Program-made: the position numbers and the translations under genes | Assembly: GCF_900110835.1 (NCBI RefSeq) | Contig: NZ_FOJG01000002.1 | Location: 2,572,556 to 2,636,555 of the forward strand | DNA length: 64,000 nt | Source of the DNA: Chitinophaga arvensicola | Lineage (GTDB): Bacteria; Bacteroidota; Bacteroidia; Chitinophagales; Chitinophagaceae | Direction: 5' to 3' | Shown here: piece by piece, positions 35,201-43,743 of the stretch | How the letters are laid out: the number at the start of each line of letters is the position of its first letter | Position numbering within the stretch: position 1 is the stretch's first letter | The notes under the pieces: model-generated | The model's input: the letters and a program-made list of their open reading frames with translations, nothing else | Told to the model about the DNA's origin: nothing | Database searches by the model: none

Positions 35201-36095
35201 TTTCATCTTTTGCATAGATCCTGGGATCGAAGATATTGAGTTCTTTCAGGTTAAACGGAAACGGATATACGTAGCTGAGTACCCGCAGGCCGAATACGAC
35301 CAGGAAGAGGAACAGGAAGCCATATAGCGGGTTCGTAGTTTTGGCCAGCAAGGTGGCGAAGAGATTGAGGAAGATGAGTACACAGATACAACCTAACACC
35401 CGCAGCAGTACGCTCAGGTTATTGGGATGATGTACGTGCATCCCGCTGTTATAATCGAGGTAAAACAGCGTTTGTTCATCACCGTTATTTACCGGGAGAA
35501 TAATATGTTCCGGTACCAGCATAGCGGGTTGTTCCCGGAGAATACTGTACTCCTCTCCCAGTTCTTCCTTATGATAAAAGTGGCTGACCAGGTAGTTATT
35601 CCTGATGGCATATTCCAGTCGTACCGGAATCACGGCTACCAGGTATTGTGCATGTCCGGGAGCGGATTTTACTTTCCGGGAGATAACTTCATAGTAGCCG
35701 TTTTTCAGCTTCATAAAGCGCTGCGAATCTTCCAGGGATGTCTGGAGTTCTTCCGGCTGTACCTGGCTGGTATTCCAGAAGGTAAGCCAGATACCGGTAT
35801 TGTTGGAATCGTAGGCAAAGAGGTAATACTCCATGCTTGTGAGTTCATCCAGTGTTTTCTGGTCGTAGCTGCGCTGGAAAAGGGAATTCGTAAGGGCCGT
35901 ATCTTTTGTCAGTTTTCCGAAGGCCTTTTCCCGTTGGTGGATACTTTTCTCCATGCTGCGTTTCACGCCCTGCGGGGAGGAGTAGTAAGACCAGTAGTTG
36001 CTGAACAGGAAGGCGAAAGTAAACAGCCAGGCTGCAATGATCAACAGATAGCCATGTCGCAGGAAAAAAAGCCGTATTTCTTTAGTATCGATCAA
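32274..36095 (-). CDS. large NtrY-like membrane sensor histidine kinase
   Basis: 1273-residue membrane kinase. The N-terminal helix (YLLIIAAWLFTFAFLFSNYW) is followed by a periplasmic region of about 200 residues. Then comes a dense block of helices to about 520, and a second large extracytoplasmic part (about 520-760) with CHASE/Cache-like strands. A third helix block, another sensor segment and a HAMP-containing linker (SITRSFSLVTEKLRHVNLG) precede the kinase. The HisKA motif QVAHEIKNPLTPMK has its His near residue 1062, as in NtrY. The HATPase has NAIQAI, DNGEGI and TGLGLAM. No response regulator is adjacent. It starts 22 bases from the mazG stop on the same strand. Confidence 0.93.
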   Translation of the reverse strand: MIDTKEIRLFFLRHGYLLIIAAWLFTFAFLFSNYWSYYSSPQGVKRSMEKSIHQREKAFGKLTKDTALTNSLFQRSYDQKTLDELTSMEYYLFAYDSNNTGIWLTFWNTSQVQPEELQTSLEDSQRFMKLKNGYYEVISRKVKSAPGHAQYLVAVIPVRLEYAIRNNYLVSHFYHKEELGEEYSILREQPAMLVPEHIILPVNNGDEQTLFYLDYNSGMHVHHPNNLSVLLRVLGCICVLIFLNLFATLLAKTTNPLYGFLFLFLVVFGLRVLSYVYPFPFNLKELNIFDPRIYAKDEIFYSLGDLLINVLLTFWMILFFREHVKTINPPVLKKRWAQSVVIIVASLILYIVEQFLADLIQSLVIDSKISFDVTNPFSLTEYSIVYSIIGFMVLGFISFSFLFFSQIINYLLNELTNFQYRTKYIWLAAVGIIWLLFRIHNPELPFSVTMVIWLLIYIVLLDFLADRFESSMATVPFLFWLFLLTITTSGALVHYNNHKELYAREKLAEDLSRQKDPYLEMLLNDIGKKIEHDETIQYFFQDKSTRVHRKSAFDDLLLQRYFQGYLSRFKVGIYAYDENGTSLFPGDTISLLTFNRQIFAESEASPSLVPGNDLYYYERSFNDYSYIAKKEFHNTNGEVTGWLVYTLAPKPVSSDRLYPELLVEGDMSDPGREYAGIYSFAVYDKGILVSNNNDFPFPIRLYTHELPNADVTVKSIKGYSELIYRATPEKVVIVVKENRMFVEFITLFAYMFCLFLLIIAVYKAFDLLIKARMRISNLRTLINVSIRKKVHGTIIFVVIFSFLILGITTIKFFIYRSEMQNRERLSRTMREVAKDVEKIFENQRDLDQVGDMYDSELRKKLANSLSDIANERALDINIYDSDGNLQLTTQPMMTDKGLISTKIDPQAYYSLFRLEQIQFIHTEYIGVMPLLSGYMPLRNHDTHEVIAYLNVPYFATQTELNQQISNFLVALINFNAFIFLIAGMVALLITNSITRSFSLVTEKLRHVNLGQRNDEIEWDKDDEIGALVKEYNKMVRKLEISAVRLAKSEREGAWREMARQVAHEIKNPLTPMKLSIQYLQRAIAGDSPNVKELSRKVAGTLVEQIEHLSNIASDFSAFARIGEPNNEEVLLNEVLYSLTSLYQGHEDCEVTYIQPQQDFYVFADKTQMNRLFTNLLLNAIQAIPEDRKGQITVRLQLISGGSVIVSVSDNGEGISTEVQSRIFVPNFTTKSSGTGLGLAMCKNIAEQARGEIWFETKLNEGTTFYVKLPLQGH

Positions 36096-36117
36096 TGCGG
36101 GTTTATTAAAGACAGGT

Positions 36118-36888
36118 TTACAATTGCTCTGTGGTTTTCACCTGGTTCCAGAGTGTATCCATTTCCGTTAAAGTCATGTCGTTGAGAGTACGTCCCTGTT
36201 CGCGAGCCAGTACTTCCATGGCCTGGAAGCGTCGCTGGAATTTTTTGTTGGTCCGTTCGAGGGCATTTTCCGCATCGATATCAAGGAACCTGGAATAATT
36301 GACGAGGGAGAACATCACGTCGCCGAATTCATCTTCCATATCATTTTTATTACCGCTGTTGACGGCAACTTCCAGTTCGTTGACTTCTTCCTTTACTTTA
36401 TCCCATACCTGGGCGGTATTATCCCATTCGAAGCCGGTTTGTTTGGCTTTTTCCTGGAGGCGCATGGCTTTTACGAGGGCGGGGAGGGAAAGGGGGACGC
36501 CGCTGAGTACGGATGTTTTGCCTTCTTTCAGCTTTAATTTTTCCCAGTTCTGCTTTACCTGGTCTTCTGTTTCGGCTTTTACATCGCCATAAATATGCGG
36601 GTGGCGATGAATGAGTTTATCGCATACGCCGTTGATCACGTCGTTGATATCAAATTTTTGTTGTTCAGATCCAATTTTGGCATAGAACACAATGTGAAGC
36701 AGGATATCGCCCAGTTCTTCTTTGATGGACTTCCAGTCTTCGTCGGTAATGGCATCTGCCAGCTCATAGGTTTCTTCGATAGTGAGCTGACGAAGCGTTT
36801 GAATGGTTTGCTTCCGGTCCCAGGGGCACTTTTCCCTTAAATCGTCCATGATCTGCAGGAGGCGATCAAATGTAGCTGTCTTTTCCAT
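36118..36888 (-). CDS. mazG: nucleoside triphosphate pyrophosphohydrolase MazG
   Basis: 256-residue all-alpha NTP pyrophosphohydrolase that removes aberrant nucleotides. Two MazG repeats are present. The first has LREKCPWDRKQT, TIEETYELADAI and KEELGDILLHIVFYAKI; the second has VKEEVNELEVAV and DEFGDVMFSLVNYSRF. The EExxE and ExxD metal-binding motifs are complete. Length and arrangement are standard. It precedes the NtrY-like kinase gene by 22 bases on the same strand, which probably reflects cotranscription. Confidence 0.96.
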   Translation of the reverse strand: MEKTATFDRLLQIMDDLREKCPWDRKQTIQTLRQLTIEETYELADAITDEDWKSIKEELGDILLHIVFYAKIGSEQQKFDINDVINGVCDKLIHRHPHIYGDVKAETEDQVKQNWEKLKLKEGKTSVLSGVPLSLPALVKAMRLQEKAKQTGFEWDNTAQVWDKVKEEVNELEVAVNSGNKNDMEDEFGDVMFSLVNYSRFLDIDAENALERTNKKFQRRFQAMEVLAREQGRTLNDMTLTEMDTLWNQVKTTEQL

Positions 36889-36988
36889 ATTTTGTAAAAA
36901 TAGGGATCATTTGGGGATTTTGATATTCATAGATCTGTCCGGTGGTTGGACGGGCCGGGGAACGTGTAAAAATGGGGAATACTTTTTC

Positions 36989-37018
36989 TTGGTTAAAAGG
37001 CCATTTTAATTACATTTG
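36989..37018 (+). promoter_or_regulatory. promoter of tex
   Basis: TTG (36989-36991), 19 bases, then TACATTTG (37011-37018), the Bacteroidota pattern. It leaves an untranslated leader of about 90 bases before the ATG at 37118. Confidence 0.7.
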
Positions 37019-37117
37019 CCAGCTATTAAATGGTAGCGATTTCATGATCTGGAGGGGACATTTTTATCGGGTAAAACTGTCCTCTGGCAATCAAAAAATC
37101 CCAAAATGTATTGATTT

Positions 37118-39397
37118 ATGAATCCGAAACACATTGCGCTTATTTCATCGGAGTTAGGTATTTCCGGCAAGCAGGCAGAAAGTACCATGACCCTGTTATC
37201 TGAAGGATCTACGGTTCCATTCATCAGTCGTTACCGTAAAGAGGTAACGGGTAGTCTGGACGAAGTACAGATAGGCCGTATTGAAGACTTGCAGAAGCGT
37301 TACAAAGAGGTGGACGATCGTCGTGATTTTATTATCAAAACGATCACTGAGCAGGAGAAAATGACACCTGAGTTACTGACCAAGCTGGAGAACACCTGGG
37401 TACTGGCAGAACTGGAAGATATTTACCTGCCTTACAAACCTAAGCGCAAAACCCGTGCTACCGTGGCTATTGAGAAAGGTCTGGAGCCATTGGCGACGTT
37501 GTTGTTTGAGCAACAGGACGGCGATCTTTCTGCAGCGGAAACATTTATCAATGAGCAGGTAGCTACTTCAGAAGAAGCATTAAAAGGTGCGCGTGATATT
37601 ATTGCGGAATGGATCAATGAAAATGCGGAATGCCGTGACAAGCTGCGTAAACTATTTACTCATACCGGCAAGCTCACCTCCAAAGTAGTAGAAGGAAAAG
37701 AAGCCGAAGGCGATAAGTATAAAGATTATTTTGAGTTTTCCGAAGACCTCCGTGAGATGCCATCTCACCGGGTACTGGCCATATTACGTGCAGAGCACGA
37801 AGGCATCCTGTTCAGCTCCATTGCACCGGTAGAAGAAGATGCTACTGCGCTGATCAACAAACAGTTTGTGGTAGGTAAAGGCAAGGCTGCAGAACAGGTG
37901 ACCAAAGCCGCAGCAGATGCTTACAAGCGTTTACTGCGTCCTTCCCTGGAAAATGAATTCAGGGCGGTAGCAAAAGAAAAGGCGGACCAGGAAGCGATCG
38001 ATGTATTTGCAGAAAACCTGCGTCAGTTGTTACTGGCAGCACCATTAGGCCCCAAAGGCGTGATCGCGATAGATCCGGGATACCGGACCGGTTGTAAAGT
38101 GGTGGCGCTGGATAACCAGGGCAACATGCTGGACAACGACGTGATTTATCCGCTTGAGAAAAATTATAAGAGCGAACATGCAGAAGCCCTGTTGAAGAAG
38201 TGGGCGGATAAATATCATACCGAAGCCATTGCAGTGGGTAATGGTACTGCGGGTCGTGAAACAGAAGAATTTGTGAAGAAGATTGATTTTGGTAAAAAGA
38301 TCAATGTATTCATGGTGAATGAAAGTGGTGCGTCGGTATATTCTGCATCAGAAGTAGCCCGTGAGGAGTTTCCTGATCATGATGTAACGGTGCGTGGGGC
38401 CATCTCCATAGGCCGCAGGCTGATAGATCCGCTGGCGGAACTGGTGAAGATAGATCCTAAAGCAATTGGTGTTGGACAATACCAGCATGATGTGAGCCAG
38501 TCGTCGCTGAAACAGAGCCTGGATCGCGTGGTGGTAAGCTGTGTAAACAATGTGGGTGTGAACCTGAATACGGCCTCCAAGCATCTGCTGGCGTATATTT
38601 CCGGTCTGGGTCCTTCCCTCGCGGAAAATATTGTGAAGTACCGTAAAGAAAACGGCGCGTTCAGCAACCGTATGCAGCTGAAGAAAGTGCACCGTCTGGG
38701 TGATAAAGCATTTGAACAATGTGCGGGCTTCCTTCGCATTGAGAATGGCGACAATCCGCTGGATAATTCTGCGGTGCATCCGGAGCGTTATGACCTGATC
38801 AAGGAAATGGCGGCGAAACAGCACAGTACTGTGCAGGATCTGATGGGTAAAGACGAATTGCGCAAGCAGATCAACCCGAAAGATTATGTGAGTGCAGAAG
38901 TAGGTTTACTGACTTTGGAAGATATATTAAAAGAGCTGGCGAAGCCTAGCCGCGATCCGCGCGACGAGATCTCTATTTTTGAATATGCAGAAGGCATTCA
39001 TAAAATGGAAGATGTAAAGCCAGGGATGGTACTACCGGGTGTAGTGACGAACATTACTGCGTTTGGTGCCTTTGTGGATATTGGTGTGAAGCAGGATGGA
39101 CTGGTACATATTTCCCATCTCTCCAATAAATTTATCAGCAATCCGAATGAGGCAGTTAAACTGAATCAGAAGGTACAGGTAACGGTCCTGGAAATTGATG
39201 TCGCGCGCAAGCGTATTTCTTTGTCGATGAAAGATAGCAGTGGTTCGCAGCCGGCATCATCCGGGCAGCGGAGAGAGCCGCGTAATGATTCCAGGCAGGA
39301 GCAGCCGAAGCGGGCAAATAAACCGGCGGCAAAAGAAGCGCCGCTGAATGATTTCCAGGCGAAACTGGCTGCGTTGAAGAATAAATTTGATAATTAA
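37118..39397 (+). CDS. tex: Tex family RNA-binding transcriptional accessory protein
   Basis: 759-residue Tex/Spt6-like protein. The N-terminal helical Tex domain is followed by a YqgF RNase H-like fold (GVIAIDPGYRTGCKVVALD), helix-hairpin-helix repeats (NTASKHLLAYISGLGPSLAENIVKYRKENG) and a C-terminal S1 RNA-binding domain at about 640-720 (GMVLPGVVTNITAFGAFVDIG). A short Ser/Gln/Lys-rich tail follows. The family binds nucleic acid and transcription complexes and influences stress or toxin gene expression. The ATG at 37118 is standard. A strong hairpin follows. Confidence 0.97.
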   Translation: MNPKHIALISSELGISGKQAESTMTLLSEGSTVPFISRYRKEVTGSLDEVQIGRIEDLQKRYKEVDDRRDFIIKTITEQEKMTPELLTKLENTWVLAELEDIYLPYKPKRKTRATVAIEKGLEPLATLLFEQQDGDLSAAETFINEQVATSEEALKGARDIIAEWINENAECRDKLRKLFTHTGKLTSKVVEGKEAEGDKYKDYFEFSEDLREMPSHRVLAILRAEHEGILFSSIAPVEEDATALINKQFVVGKGKAAEQVTKAAADAYKRLLRPSLENEFRAVAKEKADQEAIDVFAENLRQLLLAAPLGPKGVIAIDPGYRTGCKVVALDNQGNMLDNDVIYPLEKNYKSEHAEALLKKWADKYHTEAIAVGNGTAGRETEEFVKKIDFGKKINVFMVNESGASVYSASEVAREEFPDHDVTVRGAISIGRRLIDPLAELVKIDPKAIGVGQYQHDVSQSSLKQSLDRVVVSCVNNVGVNLNTASKHLLAYISGLGPSLAENIVKYRKENGAFSNRMQLKKVHRLGDKAFEQCAGFLRIENGDNPLDNSAVHPERYDLIKEMAAKQHSTVQDLMGKDELRKQINPKDYVSAEVGLLTLEDILKELAKPSRDPRDEISIFEYAEGIHKMEDVKPGMVLPGVVTNITAFGAFVDIGVKQDGLVHISHLSNKFISNPNEAVKLNQKVQVTVLEIDVARKRISLSMKDSSGSQPASSGQRREPRNDSRQEQPKRANKPAAKEAPLNDFQAKLAALKNKFDN

Positions 39398-39402
39398 TCA
39401 TA

Positions 39403-39433
39403 AAAAAGGGAAGGCGATCGGCCTTCCCTTTTT
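39403..39433. terminator. bidirectional terminator after tex
   Basis: AAAAAGGGAAGGC and GCCTTCCCTTTTT, 13-base perfect arms around a five-base loop, lie between the convergent tex and lipoprotein genes. Confidence 0.92.
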
Positions 39434-39435
39434 CT

Positions 39436-39960
39436 TTATCGTTCGAATTTCTGCATCCACTGCAGGAATTTTTCCGGGTAATCGGTATCTCCTTTTTCAC
39501 TGAACAGCATCAGGTTACTGTTGACCGTGAAGCCGATGTAAATAATATCCCTGTCCAGGTCGACGGCAATGGCGGCTTCATCGAAGCCTGATTTACCGGG
39601 CATATAACCTTCATTAAAAAGTATCTTGTTTTCCACTTCGATAGGTGGTGATACTTTTAGTCTTTCAAAAAAGGATTTACGGGCTTTTCCAACCAGTACT
39701 TTAAACCTGCTTTTCAGAGGTTCCTGATCAAACAGGCCGCTTTCCATGGCATATTTTCCCTGAAAGGACAGGAAGCTGTTCCAGGATGCGACCATGTCGG
39801 TTTGAATGGTATCGCCGCTGGCGATCATGGTATCTGTGGGGGGTAAGTTCGCCTGATCGGCCAGCACAATTGCCCTTACCTGCTGTGCAGGACCGTTACA
39901 TGCAAGCGCATAGAATGTAAACGATAAAAGAGATGCAACAGGAATCCTTCTTGCAGTCAT
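39436..39960 (-). CDS. small lipoprotein of unknown function
   Basis: 174-residue protein with a lipoprotein signal peptide ending FTFYALAC (Cys21). The mature part has a charged helix (SRFKVLVGKARKSFFERLKVS) and a C-terminal half with alternating strands (GFDEAAIAVDLDRDIIYIGFT, NLMLFSEKGDT). I recognise no family. It converges with tex and is followed on its 5' side by 144 bases without a gene before the enoyl-CoA hydratase. Confidence 0.7.
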   Translation of the reverse strand: MTARRIPVASLLSFTFYALACNGPAQQVRAIVLADQANLPPTDTMIASGDTIQTDMVASWNSFLSFQGKYAMESGLFDQEPLKSRFKVLVGKARKSFFERLKVSPPIEVENKILFNEGYMPGKSGFDEAAIAVDLDRDIIYIGFTVNSNLMLFSEKGDTDYPEKFLQWMQKFER

Positions 39961-40104
39961 GGTTAAATTTTTATTTATTTTGAGTAACGGGGTTACAACA
40001 ACTGACGGGCACCACTTTCCCGGCAGCTAACAGTCAGATTTATCAGTGGAAGGTTAACAAGTCAGATAATAAAAAAGTTTAATGGTTTTTCAATAAAGTC
40101 GGGT

Positions 40105-40884
40105 CTATTTCCCTTTAAATTCGGGAGCCCTTTTGTCAATAAAAGCCTGCATGCCTTCCTTCTGATCTTCAGATGCAAAGAGAAGGTAAAAATTTTTACG
40201 TTCAAAATGTAATCCTTCTTCGAGGCTGGTATCAAAAGTTTTGAGGACCGCTTCTTTGGCCATTTTCAGGGCAATGGGGCTCATGGCGGCGGTGGTAGCA
40301 GCCAGTTTGATGGCCTCCTGCAAAAACAGCTCCTCGGGCACTACCCGGTTAATGAGGCCAGCCTGCAGCGCTTCTGCTGCGGTTATAAAGCGGCCGGTGA
40401 GCACCATTTCCATGGCCAGGGCCTTCCCTACTGCGCGGGTCAGGCGTTGGGTGCCACCAGCACCGGGCATAACACCCAGTTTTATTTCCGGCTGACCGAA
40501 GCGGGCGGTTTCGCTGGCTACGATCATATCACAGAGCATCATCAGTTCACAGCCGCCGCCCAGGGCGAATCCACTGACAGCAGCGATGATAGGTTTTTTG
40601 ATTTTTTTGATGGCGTCCCAGGTACTGAACTGATCGGTATTGTACATGTCCATGGCAGATTTCCCTGCCATTTGCTTGATATCTGCGCCTGCGGCGAAAG
40701 CTTTTTCGTTACCACTGAGCACAATGACCCTGACGGTATCATCAGCATCGAGGAGTTTCAGGGCATCTCTCAGTTCGCCCATCAGTTGCAGGTTCAGTGC
40801 GTTTAATTCCTTTGGACGATTTAACTGGATGTGGGCAACAAAAGGCGCCACTTGCTGGTGTATGATGATAAATTCCGGTTGCAT
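40105..40884 (-). CDS. enoyl-CoA hydratase/isomerase family protein
   Basis: 259-residue crotonase-fold enzyme that hydrates 2-enoyl-CoA in beta-oxidation. The oxyanion-hole backbone is at KAFAAGADIKQM and GFALGGGCELMMLCD. The two catalytic glutamates are expected in GCELMML and in the GQPEIKLGVMPGAGGTQRL segment, both conserved. It matches the FadB-like short-chain type. The upstream gene is DUF3667 on the same strand, nine bases away. It is functionally compatible with the acyl-CoA dehydrogenase at 23328-24467 but not in an operon with it. Confidence 0.95.
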   Translation of the reverse strand: MQPEFIIIHQQVAPFVAHIQLNRPKELNALNLQLMGELRDALKLLDADDTVRVIVLSGNEKAFAAGADIKQMAGKSAMDMYNTDQFSTWDAIKKIKKPIIAAVSGFALGGGCELMMLCDMIVASETARFGQPEIKLGVMPGAGGTQRLTRAVGKALAMEMVLTGRFITAAEALQAGLINRVVPEELFLQEAIKLAATTAAMSPIALKMAKEAVLKTFDTSLEEGLHFERKNFYLLFASEDQKEGMQAFIDKRAPEFKGK

Positions 40885-40893
40885 CCTTTAAAG

Positions 40894-41892
40894 TTAAAGA
40901 AATATCGCAAACATGAGTCCAACAAAACCAGCGAAAACGAGTAAAATAGCAAAGAAATAAGCCACAAAAAGGAAGATACTTTTGAGAAAGGACTTCCAGA
41001 GTGATTGTTTATAGTTGTTATAAAGTGCCAGGACGAGGTAACCGAAAAACAGCCACCAGGCGAGAGATACAAAGAAGTCGATATGGAAGATCAGATCAAG
41101 CAGGAAGCCTGCCAGTCCGACAATAAATGCAAAAGAGTGCAGATGAATAGCAAAGATGGCATGGTCTGCGTATAACCACTTCTTCTTGTCGTAAATCCAT
41201 TTCATAAACAGTGCGAACAGTGGCAGCAGTACGAACATCATTTTTGGAATGTTGTGGGTAAACATTTCGATCATGGCTTTCTTTGTATCACCGCCATATT
41301 TTTCCTTGATGCCGATAAGTCTTCTGAATGCCAGTCGAGCGGTACCGTGGAGTTTCTCTGAGTCAGGCAGGGCTTTTTGCAGGGAATCGAACTGCGCGAC
41401 CGTCCTTACCTGATCCATGTCATTTGCAAGCCTGTTCATATTTTCTCCAACGGCGGAACTATCGTCCTTAAAAGCCTGCCGGATGGCTTCCGGCCCATCT
41501 GTTGCGCTAAGTGAATCCTTGCTGTTCCTGGTTGCCACGAGGGCAGCCTCCTTTTTCTCCTGCTCCGGTTTTTCGTCATGATACAGCGAAAAAACGCCAA
41601 AAAAGAATACAAAGGAGACGAAAACGTATAGTTTTATGGGATTTACGTAACGTACTCTTCGACCGGCCATATATTCCCGTGTGAGAAATCCAGGGCGGAA
41701 CAAGAGGTATTTAAGGGTGGTCAGGAACTGGGAGTCGTAATGAAAGATATCTGCCACGAAGTGTTTAACCAGGTGGGAGAATGTTTCATGAGGGACGGTA
41801 TTTTCTTGTCCGCAGTGTGTACAATAGCGTTCAGGCACTTCGGTGCCACAGTTAAGACAATGTTTATCTTTACGTAAAGGTTGCGATTTCAA
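40894..41892 (-). CDS. DUF3667 membrane protein with N-terminal zinc ribbon
   Basis: 332-residue protein. An N-terminal zinc ribbon (CLNCGTEVPERYCTHCGQ) with two CxxC pairs is followed by the DUF3667 core: HLVKHFVADIFHYDSQFLTTLKYLLFRPGFLTREYMAGRRVRYVNP. A membrane helix is next (LYVFVSFVFFFGVFSLY), then a soluble acidic segment of about 110 residues, and four C-terminal helices. The family is common in Bacteroidota with unknown function. It is nine bases upstream of the enoyl-CoA hydratase gene. Confidence 0.9.
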   Translation of the reverse strand: MKSQPLRKDKHCLNCGTEVPERYCTHCGQENTVPHETFSHLVKHFVADIFHYDSQFLTTLKYLLFRPGFLTREYMAGRRVRYVNPIKLYVFVSFVFFFGVFSLYHDEKPEQEKKEAALVATRNSKDSLSATDGPEAIRQAFKDDSSAVGENMNRLANDMDQVRTVAQFDSLQKALPDSEKLHGTARLAFRRLIGIKEKYGGDTKKAMIEMFTHNIPKMMFVLLPLFALFMKWIYDKKKWLYADHAIFAIHLHSFAFIVGLAGFLLDLIFHIDFFVSLAWWLFFGYLVLALYNNYKQSLWKSFLKSIFLFVAYFFAILLVFAGFVGLMFAIFL

Positions 41893-42041
41893 GCGATTCA
41901 GAATTTTGGTTGTAACTTAATTTTGGTTGGTCGTCTGCCTTTTATTGTTGGCTGATATAAGGCTGCTGCCAGTGGAAAGATAAACAAGAATTATCTCCCG
42001 AGAAAGTCCGGTTAAAAAATTTTAATATGATTTTTGCGTTT

Positions 42042-42049
42042 TACCTTTG
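42042..42049 (+). promoter_or_regulatory. candidate -7 box for the secreted YD-repeat-like gene
   Basis: TACCTTTG lies 29 bases before the ATG at 42079. No TTG exists at the expected -33 position, only a T-rich run, so the promoter call is partial. Confidence 0.45.
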
Positions 42050-42078
42050 AAACATTTCCAATCAGCGATTTATACGGC

Positions 42079-42912
42079 ATGAAGAAAACGATTTTACTGG
42101 CACTGGGTATACTGGGCATTGCAGTCAGAGGATTTAGTCAATATTACTTCCAGGACATCTACAATACCGGGCAAACTGCAGCCACTATGGCGCTGCTGAA
42201 GGCTAACAAGGTAAAAACCCAGCAGGTAATGACATTAGACGCCAATATGGAACAAGACCGGGATTTCCGTTGTGAACGGACCCTGAACCCTACCTACCGG
42301 CAGATGAAGACGCAGACGCAGTCCAGCTCTACCGGCTATTCTGCCATGACTGCGACCTTTGGCCCAGGCGGACAGCTGACCAAAACCGTAGACAGTTCCG
42401 GCGCCAGTATCACCACTACGTTGTACCGTTATGATAACGGGGGACGTCTGCAATATATCAGCAGTACCTCCACTGCCCGCGACAGCAAGCTGCGTTTTGA
42501 TGAATCAAGGACTTACAGCTATGATGCCAGTGGCAACCTGCAGCAACTGACACAGCGCAAGGGAAATGATTCTACTGTAGTTGCATTCAAAACCGATAGT
42601 GCAGGGCATGTAACAGAAGAACTGGATAAGCGCCGGGGGACACGTATTTACTATAATTACGATAAAGCCGGGCGACTGACAGACGTGTACCGTTATCAGC
42701 CTGCGAAGAAACGTATGCTACCGGATTATATCTTTGAATACAATGCACAGGGAAAGCTCACGAAGATGACTACCGTGAACGCACAAACGTCGACGTATAC
42801 GATCTGGCAATATGAATATCAGGCGAATGGATTACCTTTGAGTGAAACGTGCTATGGCAAAGGAAAAGAGCTGTTAGGCATGGTAAAATATGGCTATGAG
42901 CTGAATCCTTAG
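42079..42912 (+). CDS. secreted YD/RHS-repeat-like protein
   Basis: 277-residue exported protein. The signal peptide MKKTILLALGILGIAVRGFSQ begins at the ATG at 42079; the frame is open 15 codons upstream. The mature part has repeating Tyr-Asp/Gly units (YRYDNGGRLQYIS, YSYDASGNLQQL, YNYDKAGRLTDVYRY, FEYNAQGKLTKM), four to five YD-like repeats as in RHS and teneurin shells, but no toxin C-terminus. It is a single gene between DUF3667 and the tRNA genes. It could be a small surface or periplasmic beta-structure; its role is unknown. Confidence 0.78.
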   Translation: MKKTILLALGILGIAVRGFSQYYFQDIYNTGQTAATMALLKANKVKTQQVMTLDANMEQDRDFRCERTLNPTYRQMKTQTQSSSTGYSAMTATFGPGGQLTKTVDSSGASITTTLYRYDNGGRLQYISSTSTARDSKLRFDESRTYSYDASGNLQQLTQRKGNDSTVVAFKTDSAGHVTEELDKRRGTRIYYNYDKAGRLTDVYRYQPAKKRMLPDYIFEYNAQGKLTKMTTVNAQTSTYTIWQYEYQANGLPLSETCYGKGKELLGMVKYGYELNP

Positions 42913-42969
42913 ATACAGGTTAAAAAAACGAGATCTATAAAATATTTTGGTTCAGGGAGTAAAAAAATT

Positions 42970-42998
42970 TTGCAGCTTCAAAAAGATTCCTATCTTTG
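42970..42998 (+). promoter_or_regulatory. promoter of the tRNA pair
   Basis: TTG (42970-42972), 18 bases, then TATCTTTG (42991-42998), an exact Bacteroidota pattern, 46 bases before tRNA-Gly. Confidence 0.8.
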
Positions 42999-43043
42999 CA
43001 ATCCCAACGAAAAAAGACGAAGGGAAAAAGTTCTTAAAATAAT

Positions 43044-43116
<73 letters not shown>

Positions 43117-43133
43117 CTGATTATTCCCTACAG

Positions 43134-43219
43134 ACCCTGGTGGTGGAATTGGTAGACACGCGGGACTTAAAATCCCGTTCGCAGCAATGCGAGTGTGGGT
43201 TCAACTCCCATCTGGGGTA
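43134..43219 (+). tRNA. tRNA-Leu(TAA)
   Basis: 86-base type II tRNA with a long variable arm. Acceptor ACCCTGG pairs with CTGGGGT with two wobble pairs. The D-arm contains GGAATTGGTAGACACG, the anticodon loop CTTAAAA gives anticodon TAA, and the T-arm is GTGGG-TTCAACT-CCCAT. The exact first base is uncertain by one or two. Follows tRNA-Gly by 17 bases. Confidence 0.93.
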
Positions 43220-43250
43220 CATTTTAGAGCAGACGCTCTTAGGTTTTAGA

Positions 43251-43281
43251 AGGCATCGATGCAAATCGGTGCCTTTTTTGT
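43251..43281 (+). terminator. terminator of the tRNA operon
   Basis: AGGCATCGAT and ATCGGTGCCT arms (one G-U pair) around a GCAA tetraloop are followed by TTTTTGTTT. Confidence 0.88.
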
Positions 43282-43743
43282 TTATGAAAGAAATGCTATA
43301 TTTATATTAACGTAGACTTAACCTGTTTTGCATCGTACGAACACTTAACAGCTTCAAATAGCAAAACAAACAACTTACGGGAAACTGCAGGAATAAAGTT
43401 GATGCAAGGACCCTTTCAAACGGCTTTTTCATTGTTGACAGATGCCGAATTATCAACTGGTTTTTAAATATCCGTTGCTTCTGTTTATTCCGGTAAATTG
43501 AGAGGTGGCACATTGAGTCAGATTTGTTCATCAGATATAAAAGGTTTGTTGTTGAATTTCTACACATCATTACCTTTTTGAAGGATGTTGAGTAATCCCG
43601 CGCCAGAACAATGCGAACGGAACTTTTCACTGGACTGATCCGACCTTTTATCATCATCCAAACTAACTTCTCCAGCCAGACAAACAAGCATATATTCTCA
43701 CAAGGATTGTTAATTTTACACTTCAACCTTATCCGCTATATCT
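43282..43743. other. gene-free region after the tRNA pair
   Basis: No credible gene. A minus-strand open frame of 139 codons here has no recognisable family and an unlikely composition. Nothing repeat-like or tRNA-fragment-like (attachment site) is seen. Confidence 0.5.

Noticed and set aside
34419..35327. 302-codon plus-strand frame inside the NtrY-like kinase gene
   Set aside because: Antisense to membrane helices, giving a highly acidic Glu/Gln-rich shadow; not a gene.
43307..43726. 139-codon minus-strand open frame after the tRNA pair
   Set aside because: No recognisable family, no signal peptide or membrane layout, unlikely residue composition and no promoter; most likely chance in an AT-rich gap.
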